Shown here: one piece after another, positions 59,207-64,000 of the stretch
Layout of the letters: each line of letters opens with the position of its first letter
Position numbering within the stretch: the first letter of the stretch is position 1
Assembly: GCF_030403435.1 (NCBI RefSeq)
Contig: NZ_JAUEPH010000002.1
Span: forward strand, 248,001 to 312,000
Origin: Algoriphagus sediminis
GTDB taxonomy: Bacteria; Bacteroidota; Bacteroidia; Cytophagales; Cyclobacteriaceae
Length of the DNA: 64,000 nt
Direction: 5' to 3'
Position numbers and translations under genes: made by a program
The notes under the pieces: generated by a model
Databases searched by the model: none
The model's input: the letters and a program-made list of their open reading frames with translations, nothing else
What the model was told of the DNA's origin: nothing

Positions 59207-60679
59207 GTGGAAAAAATATGCTTGGTATGGCTCAAAAGAGATTTAAGGCTTAATGATCACCCTCCCTTAAAAACTGCGATTGATTCCGGGTTTCCGGTAT
59301 TGATGATATATGCTTTTGAACCAGGATTGATTTCGGCTCCGCAAATGCATCTTAGGCACTTCAGATTTATTTGGCAGAGTCTTCAGGATCTTAATTCACG
59401 ACTCGAAGAATACGGTGGTAAGATTCATGTTTACAAAGCTGATATACCTCAGTTATTCAAAGACCTTTTTAGCTCTTATGACGTTCAGGCGGTTTATTCT
59501 CATCAGGAAACTGGAATAGATTTTACCTTTCAGAGGGATATTTGGGTGAAGAAGTTCTTGGCTGAAAATAATATTCCCTGGTTTGAATTCGCCCAGCAAG
59601 GCGTAAGGAGAGGAAGGAAAAACCGAGAAGGATGGAGAAAAGAATGGTTTGCCTATGCAAAGCAGTCCATTGAAGAAATTTCCTTGTCCACGGCTGCTTG
59701 GGCCAAAGAAGTTGAAGCTATTAGTGAAATATTCCCATTGGGAGACGAGGTCAAGATTTGGGAACAAGAACACCCAGCTATGCAAAAAGGTGGGGAGAAG
59801 ATGGCGAATAGGTATTTGAGGTCTTTTCTAGATGGGAGAATTTCTACGTACAATCGATACATCAGCAAACCTGAGCAAAGTCGGATATCATGCGGGAGGA
59901 TTTCTCCATATCTGGCTTGGGGTAACTTATCCATTCGTCAGGTCTATCAGGCCTCAGAAAAACTGACCAAATCTGAAGAGAAAAAATCTCGAAATCTGGT
60001 CAATTTCCAGTCGAGGCTTAGATGGCATTGCCATTTTATACAAAAGTTCGAGATGGAATCAAGAATGGAGTTTGAATCCATAAACCGAGGATTTCTTCAA
60101 TTTGAAGGAGCTGAAAATGAAGAGTTTATTGAAAAATGGAAAATCGGACAGACAGGATACCCTTTGGTGGATGCCTGTATGCGATGCCTCAATGAGACTG
60201 GATATCTGAATTTTCGGATGAGAGCTATGCTTGTTTCCTTTTTAACCCATCATTTGGGCCAAAGTTGGAAAAGCGGTGCAGATCATCTGGCTCGCATGTT
60301 TTTGGATTTTGAGCCGGGAATTCATTATCCTCAGCTTCAGATGCAGGCTGGAGTCACAGGAATCAATACGGTACGGATATACAATCCAGTGAAGCAATCC
60401 CAAGATCATGACCCTGAAGGTCAGTTCATAAAAAAATGGGTTCCTGAACTCTCTTCTCTTCCGAAAAAATACCTTCATGAACCCTGGAAAATCACCCCGA
60501 TAGAAGAAGGTTTTTTGAATTTCAAATTAGGCATGGATTACCCTTTTCCTATTGTGGATTTGGAGGCAGCAGGAAAGAAGGCAAGGGAAACTATCTGGAA
60601 GAATCAAAAAGATCCTGAAGTAAGAAAAGAGGCTTCAAGGATTTTGAAAAAGCATACATTCCCAAATAGATGGGCATGA
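59207..60679 (+). CDS. cryptochrome/DNA photolyase family protein
   Basis: A 490-residue flavoprotein. The N-terminal alpha/beta domain ([17 protein letters not shown], residues 5-21) binds the antenna; the C-terminal helical domain binds FAD, with [11 protein letters not shown] and [18 protein letters not shown] (about 306-323). It differs from CPD photolyase near the FAD site: [19 protein letters not shown] replaces the usual W-x-SAGTGTDA..FRIFNP, placing it in a distinct bacterial cryptochrome/photolyase clade. Substrate (CPD, 6-4 or signalling) is open. The start is GTG 59207. Its stop overlaps the DUF2256 start (ATGA). Confidence 0.93.
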   Translation: MEKICLVWLKRDLRLNDHPPLKTAIDSGFPVLMIYAFEPGLISAPQMHLRHFRFIWQSLQDLNSRLEEYGGKIHVYKADIPQLFKDLFSSYDVQAVYSHQETGIDFTFQRDIWVKKFLAENNIPWFEFAQQGVRRGRKNREGWRKEWFAYAKQSIEEISLSTAAWAKEVEAISEIFPLGDEVKIWEQEHPAMQKGGEKMANRYLRSFLDGRISTYNRYISKPEQSRISCGRISPYLAWGNLSIRQVYQASEKLTKSEEKKSRNLVNFQSRLRWHCHFIQKFEMESRMEFESINRGFLQFEGAENEEFIEKWKIGQTGYPLVDACMRCLNETGYLNFRMRAMLVSFLTHHLGQSWKSGADHLARMFLDFEPGIHYPQLQMQAGVTGINTVRIYNPVKQSQDHDPEGQFIKKWVPELSSLPKKYLHEPWKITPIEEGFLNFKLGMDYPFPIVDLEAAGKKARETIWKNQKDPEVRKEASRILKKHTFPNRWA

Positions 60680-60852
60680 AAAAATCAGATTTACCAAGCA
60701 AAGATTGTCTTCATTGCGGGCGTCCTTTTAGCTGGAGAAAGAAATGGGAAAGGGACTGGGATAAGGTGAAGTATTGCTCAAAACGCTGTTCTCGTGAAGC
60801 AAAAAATACTCGAGCTAGCGGTATGCCAGAACGTACCAAACCAGCCAAATAG
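60676..60852 (+). CDS. DUF2256 zinc-ribbon-like protein
   Basis: A 58-residue protein with a treble-clef-like metal site: [19 protein letters not shown] followed by [13 protein letters not shown], giving CxxC...CxxxC. The WRKKWxRDWDxVKYCS string is characteristic of DUF2256. I choose ATG 60676, which overlaps the photolyase stop as ATGA; ATG 60670 is also possible. Families of this type are repeatedly found next to or fused with photolyase/cryptochromes, so it may be a partner, perhaps in DNA binding. Its end overlaps the convergent membrane protein gene by 38 bp. Confidence 0.9.
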   Translation: MKKSDLPSKDCLHCGRPFSWRKKWERDWDKVKYCSKRCSREAKNTRASGMPERTKPAK

Positions 60853-61462
60853 CCAATGGTAAAAAATAAGAAACAAGGACCACTATAGCTGATGCGGAAA
60901 GGGATCTTCTGCTAATCATGTGGAATCCATAAACCCAAAGAACCCCGTAAATGACTTCGAAGACATTGATGGTGGCAAGCGCATATCTATACTGTGGCTC
61001 TACATTTTCTGCACCAATCAGCGAAAGAACTGACAGTGCTCTGTATTCCTCAATTTCCTTGTAGGTAACCCCAGTGTTTGGCTCTAAATAAACCAAAAGC
61101 CTGATGAGTTCAGGAAAAATAAAAACAACCTCAGCAACCAGGGCGAATTGCCAGAGTTCTCTGTAGGAAACTTTGTAGCCCAGCATAAAGGCCCCAAACC
61201 AAAATAAAAATGAGATAACCGTGAATTTCCAAAGCAGGGCGAATGGAGTCCAGAGATAATTGAGAGCATTGAAAATATAAAAGAAGGTCAGACCTCCTTC
61301 GGCACTCACCCGGTCCGATTCTGGTATGGCCTCTACCACCAAAACATCGGTGAAATAGCGTATGACTAGAAAAATTAAGACAAGAAGAACAAAATAAACT
61401 CGTTTATCGAAATCTATTATTTCTTTGAGACGTTGTGCTTCAGGAGAAAGTGGTAAGGCCAT
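60815..61462 (-). CDS. hypothetical multi-pass membrane protein
   Basis: A 215-residue protein with five predicted transmembrane segments (about 22-44, 65-90, 98-125, 165-185 and 192-212). It starts [16 protein letters not shown], and the first helix is preceded by a basic/acidic mix (DFDKRVYF). No family motif is recognised. The gene is convergent with DUF2256, overlapping by 38 bp, and is divergent from the TPR gene. Function unknown; the layout resembles Yip1-like membrane proteins, but the similarity is weak. Confidence 0.78.
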   Translation of the reverse strand: MALPLSPEAQRLKEIIDFDKRVYFVLLVLIFLVIRYFTDVLVVEAIPESDRVSAEGGLTFFYIFNALNYLWTPFALLWKFTVISFLFWFGAFMLGYKVSYRELWQFALVAEVVFIFPELIRLLVYLEPNTGVTYKEIEEYRALSVLSLIGAENVEPQYRYALATINVFEVIYGVLWVYGFHMISRRSLSASAIVVLVSYFLPLAIWLVWYVLAYR

Positions 61463-61543
61463 TTATTACTCAAGTGTGAGATAAAGCTAAAGAATGTTTG
61501 ACAATAGTATAATTTTGTGCCGCTAGAAATATTTGAGAAAGTT

Positions 61544-62737
61544 TTGAAAAGGATATTGCTGTTCGTATTTATTCTGATTTGTACTGTAAACCAGCTAAAA
61601 GCACAAGGGATGGACTCCATATTTGTGGACCCTGCAAACCCCAATAATTATTTGCTTTTGGATAAAGGTCTACAATTTCGGATTACAGAATCAATTAATC
61701 AGATGTACAATTTCGACTTTACGGAAGCAGAGAGAGATTTTGCGGTGATTGGTTATCAATATCCTAATCATCCACTTCCGGATTTTTTGATGGCTTTGGG
61801 TTATTGGTGGAGGATTGAGGTAGATGTGACCAATGAAAAATATGATGACATTTTCCTGTCATATTTGGAGCGAGCCACTGAAAAGGCAGAAAGAATGTTT
61901 GAAGCTGATGAAACCAACAAGGAGGCAGCTTTCTTTTTAGCTGCAGGTTACGGCTTTCAGGGAAGACTTTTCAGTGAAAGAAAAAGCTGGACTAGAGCGG
62001 CTTTCGCAGGAAAGAACGCTCTAAAATATATGGATCTGAGCAGGGGAGAGGCTGAATTTAATCCCGAACTCCTTCTAGGAGATGCCTTGTTTAATTATTT
62101 CTCGGTCTGGATTCCAGACAACTACCCCTTGCTAAGGCCAGTGATGGCACTTTTCCCAAAAGGAGATAAAGATCTTGGTTTGAAGCAACTTGAGGAAGTA
62201 GCATCAAATGCTTTTTATACAAGAATAGAAGCAATGTACTTTCTTTTTCGCTTGTATGCTTCGCAAGAGAAAAAGCCATATGAAGCCTTAAGGATTACAA
62301 CTTATCTTCACGAAAAATTTCCTGATAATCCTTATTTCCACCGATCTTATGCAAGGCATTTATACACGGTGGGAAGATGGAATGAATCTGTTCAGGAATC
62401 CTTTGAGATCTTGGAAAGGATAGAAAAAGGGCAGGAGGGATATGAGTCGAATAGTGGCAGATACGCTGCTTTTTACATTGCACAATATTATGACAGAGTT
62501 GGTGATGAGGAAGGAGCAAAAGAATATTACCTCAAGACAGTTTCCTATGGAGAAGAGTCTGAATCGCAAGAAAGTGGTTACTATTTATTTTCCCTTCTGC
62601 ATTTAGGAGAGATGGAGGCAGAGGCCGGAAATAAAAAGGAGGCCAAGGCCTACTTTAAAAGAGTAAGGAAATATGCCAAGCGCAAGCATCCTGCCCACAA
62701 GGAGGCAAGGGAATATTTCCGAAAGAATAAACTTTAA
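61544..62737 (+). CDS. secreted tetratricopeptide-repeat protein
   Basis: A 397-residue exported protein when begun at TTG 61544, which gives a clean signal peptide (MKRILLFVFILICTVNQLKAQ). A GTG at 61517 gives nine extra residues but coincides with a TAATTTTG -7-like box. The mature chain is a series of helical hairpins. TPR-like repeats are visible around EESFEILERIEKGQEG, AAFYIAQYYDRVGDEEGAKEYY and LLHLGEMEAEAGNKKEAKAYFKRVRKYAK (about 330-385). No other domain is evident. It probably mediates protein interactions in the periplasm. Confidence 0.85.
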   Translation: MKRILLFVFILICTVNQLKAQGMDSIFVDPANPNNYLLLDKGLQFRITESINQMYNFDFTEAERDFAVIGYQYPNHPLPDFLMALGYWWRIEVDVTNEKYDDIFLSYLERATEKAERMFEADETNKEAAFFLAAGYGFQGRLFSERKSWTRAAFAGKNALKYMDLSRGEAEFNPELLLGDALFNYFSVWIPDNYPLLRPVMALFPKGDKDLGLKQLEEVASNAFYTRIEAMYFLFRLYASQEKKPYEALRITTYLHEKFPDNPYFHRSYARHLYTVGRWNESVQESFEILERIEKGQEGYESNSGRYAAFYIAQYYDRVGDEEGAKEYYLKTVSYGEESESQESGYYLFSLLHLGEMEAEAGNKKEAKAYFKRVRKYAKRKHPAHKEAREYFRKNKL

Positions 62738-62906
62738 GTCAGGATTTTACGTTCAATACTTCTGTTACAAGAGAAAATTTGATATTTTCCCTGTGGTAAG
62801 GAAAGTTTCATTTATTTCTTCGCTAAAATGACCTGAATCCATAAGAAAGTTTTGTATTTCTTATTTTTATTCGGATGAATGGTTTTAAAATAAAATGGAA
62901 TTATAT

Positions 62907-62914
62907 TAAATTTG
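62907..62914 (+). promoter_or_regulatory. -7 box for the Lrp/AsnC gene
   Basis: TAAATTTG matches TAnnTTTG, 31 nt before the ATG. The 208-bp gap from 62738 is otherwise AT-rich without another gene. Confidence 0.45.
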
Positions 62915-62945
62915 TACAAGATAATATTTTGTAATTGACGTAGAG

Positions 62946-63428
62946 ATGGATAATAGTGTAAGAATAAAATTTGATAAAATTGACCGGGCAATTCTTGAAA
63001 TTCTTCAGGCAAATGCCAAAATAACCAATGCACAACTTTCCAAGGATATCGGGCTTTCACCTGCTCCTACTTTGGAAAGAGTAAAGAAACTAGAGCAGTC
63101 TGGAATCATCAAGAGCTACCATGCGAAGCTTGATCCAGAGAAAATTGGTTTAGGTGTAAGTACTTTTGTGTTGGTAAGTTTGATTGGTCACAATAAGGCA
63201 AACATCGATGCTTTCATGAAGGAAATTAATTCCATTCCTGAAGTAATTGAGTGCCATCATATCACAGGTTCAGGTGATTTCATCCTTAAGATTATTGCTA
63301 AGGATATCACAGCCTACCAAAAATTGATGCTGGAGCAAGTCTCAGAAATCAAAGAAGTGGACTCCATGCAATCCATGGTAATTTTGTCTACTTTCAAAGA
63401 TTCGAAGGTATTGCCTATCCCGATGTAA
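62946..63428 (+). CDS. Lrp/AsnC family transcriptional regulator
   Basis: A 160-residue feast/famine regulator. The N-terminal HTH is ILEILQANAKITNAQLSKDIGLSPAPTLERVKKLE (about 17-51). The C-terminal RAM/AsnC domain (about 75-150) has VLVSLIGHNKANIDAF and ECHHITGSGDFILKIIAKD, with the ligand-binding Gly/Asp region complete. It would respond to an amino acid and control amino-acid metabolism genes. A strong GNRA-loop terminator follows, so it is monocistronic. Confidence 0.94.
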   Translation: MDNSVRIKFDKIDRAILEILQANAKITNAQLSKDIGLSPAPTLERVKKLEQSGIIKSYHAKLDPEKIGLGVSTFVLVSLIGHNKANIDAFMKEINSIPEVIECHHITGSGDFILKIIAKDITAYQKLMLEQVSEIKEVDSMQSMVILSTFKDSKVLPIPM

Positions 63429-63448
63429 TCAAGAATTTTAACAATACA

Positions 63449-63475
63449 GGGTGGCGAAAGTCACCCTTTTTTTTT
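63449..63475 (+). terminator. terminator after the Lrp/AsnC gene
   Basis: GGGTGGC pairs with GTCACCC (7 bp, one G-U) around a GAAA tetraloop, then nine Ts. It starts 20 bp after the stop. Confidence 0.9.
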
Positions 63476-63481
63476 GAGAAA

Positions 63482-64000
63482 ATGTCAGAAAACCCCTGGA
63501 AAACTTTATCCAAAAAGACGGAGTATGAAAACCCATGGATAAGGGTGGAAGAGCATCAAGTCGTTAACCCAGCAGGAAAGCGGGGAATTTATGGTAAGGT
63601 GCATTTTAAGAATTATGCCCTGGGGATAATACCTATTGATGAAGATCTCAATACCTGGCTTATCGGTCAGTTCAGATACACTCTGGATGGGTATAGTTGG
63701 GAGATTCCAATGGGTGGAGGCCCCGAAGGGAAGGATTGCCTTGAAAGTGCACAGAGAGAATTGAAAGAAGAGACAGGTTTAACCGCAAGAAGCTGGACGG
63801 AAATTCTTAAGATTCATACCTCAAATTCCGCTACAGATGAGGTGGGTTGGGTGTATCTTGCTAAAGATCTGGAAGAGGGTGAAACTGAATTCGAGGAGAC
63901 TGAAAAATTGGCCATTAAAAAACTGCCGCTAGCTGAGGCTATTGAAATGGTGATTTCTGGAGAAATTACTGATGCCATAAGTATTGCCGGTCTGCTTAAA
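63482..64000 (+). CDS. Nudix hydrolase, 3' end outside the window
   Basis: An incomplete gene of at least 173 residues, open to the right edge. It has no signal peptide. The Nudix box region is GGGPEGKDCLESAQREL then KEETGL (about residues 78-100), with the catalytic REL-x-EE-x-GL intact. The first conserved Glu of the box is replaced by Lys (GKDC). EIPMGGGPEG upstream is typical of the ADP-ribose pyrophosphatase-like subgroup, so it may hydrolyse a nucleoside diphosphate-linked substrate. It follows the Lrp/AsnC terminator by only 6 bp, so it must have its own promoter or use read-through. Confidence 0.88.
   Translation, partial: MSENPWKTLSKKTEYENPWIRVEEHQVVNPAGKRGIYGKVHFKNYALGIIPIDEDLNTWLIGQFRYTLDGYSWEIPMGGGPEGKDCLESAQRELKEETGLTARSWTEILKIHTSNSATDEVGWVYLAKDLEEGETEFEETEKLAIKKLPLAEAIEMVISGEITDAISIAGLLK

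Noticed and set aside
1-64000. CRISPR arrays, insertion sequences, integrases, phage genes or rRNA operons
   Set aside because: No regularly spaced repeats, transposase or integrase motifs, phage structural genes or rRNA sequence were found on either strand.

Overview
The window looks like chromosomal backbone of a Bacteroidota species, most likely in the Cytophagales/Cyclobacteriaceae (Algoriphagus-like); the genus is an inference. The grounds are type IX secretion C-terminal sorting domains, SusE/LacI/GH13/GH31 starch genes, TAnnTTTG-type -7 promoter boxes, few Shine-Dalgarno sequences, frequent TTG/GTG starts, and housekeeping genes in Bacteroidota form (RibBA, Mrp without its usual CxxC, an ECF sigma with a Spy-like partner). 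I see no transposase, integrase, phage gene, CRISPR array or rRNA. One tRNA (CAU anticodon) and one strong unannotated structured RNA candidate are present.

Layout. 1-4.4 kb: end of a DUF4136 lipoprotein, an NAD(P)-binding reductase, and a PadR-regulated FtsX-type permease behind a 38-bp palindrome. 4.5-7.1 kb: five small minus-strand genes (ClbS/DfsB, DUF998, YdeI, DUF1801, DUF3052). 7.2-10.8 kb: a lipoprotein, a bestrophin-like protein, a membrane LytTR regulator and a CPBP protease. 10.8-21.2 kb: homocysteine methyltransferase, S41 protease, tRNA, HAD phosphatase, site-2 protease, rhodanese, two T9SS-exported proteins (one an M43 metalloprotease) and a PASTA protein. 21.2-27.4 kb: Nfu, Mrp, DnaG, RibBA, a secreted protein and SurE.

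27.4-42 kb is an alpha-glucan module: a sugar-type MFS transporter, GH31 alpha-glucosidase and LacI regulator on the minus strand; diverging from them SusE, a T9SS GH13 amylase, class II aldolase and a GH13 lipoprotein; then 6-phosphofructokinase overlapping methylglyoxal synthase. There is no SusC/SusD pair. Two operator-like sites sharing CGATTGC flank lacI, which suggests that glucan depolymerisation, uptake and glycolysis are controlled together.

42-49 kb: oligopeptidase B, MscL, an ECF sigma/anti-sigma-like/Spy-like set, a tandem universal stress protein, a roughly 205-nt structured RNA candidate and a polysaccharide flippase. 49-54.7 kb: an iron region (FeoA, FeoB, a 37-residue FeoB-associated Cys-rich peptide, a Cys-rich lipoprotein and a TonB receptor) with an iron-box-like palindrome before feoA. 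54.9-58.9 kb: a cysteine-rich Crp/Fnr regulator, universal stress protein, TSUP anion exporter, fatty-acid-hydroxylase-like protein, small membrane protein and rhodanese, plausibly a sulfur/persulfide response module. 58.9-60.9 kb: a photolyase/cryptochrome with its DUF2805 and DUF2256 neighbours. The window ends with a membrane protein, a TPR protein, an Lrp/AsnC regulator and a truncated Nudix hydrolase.
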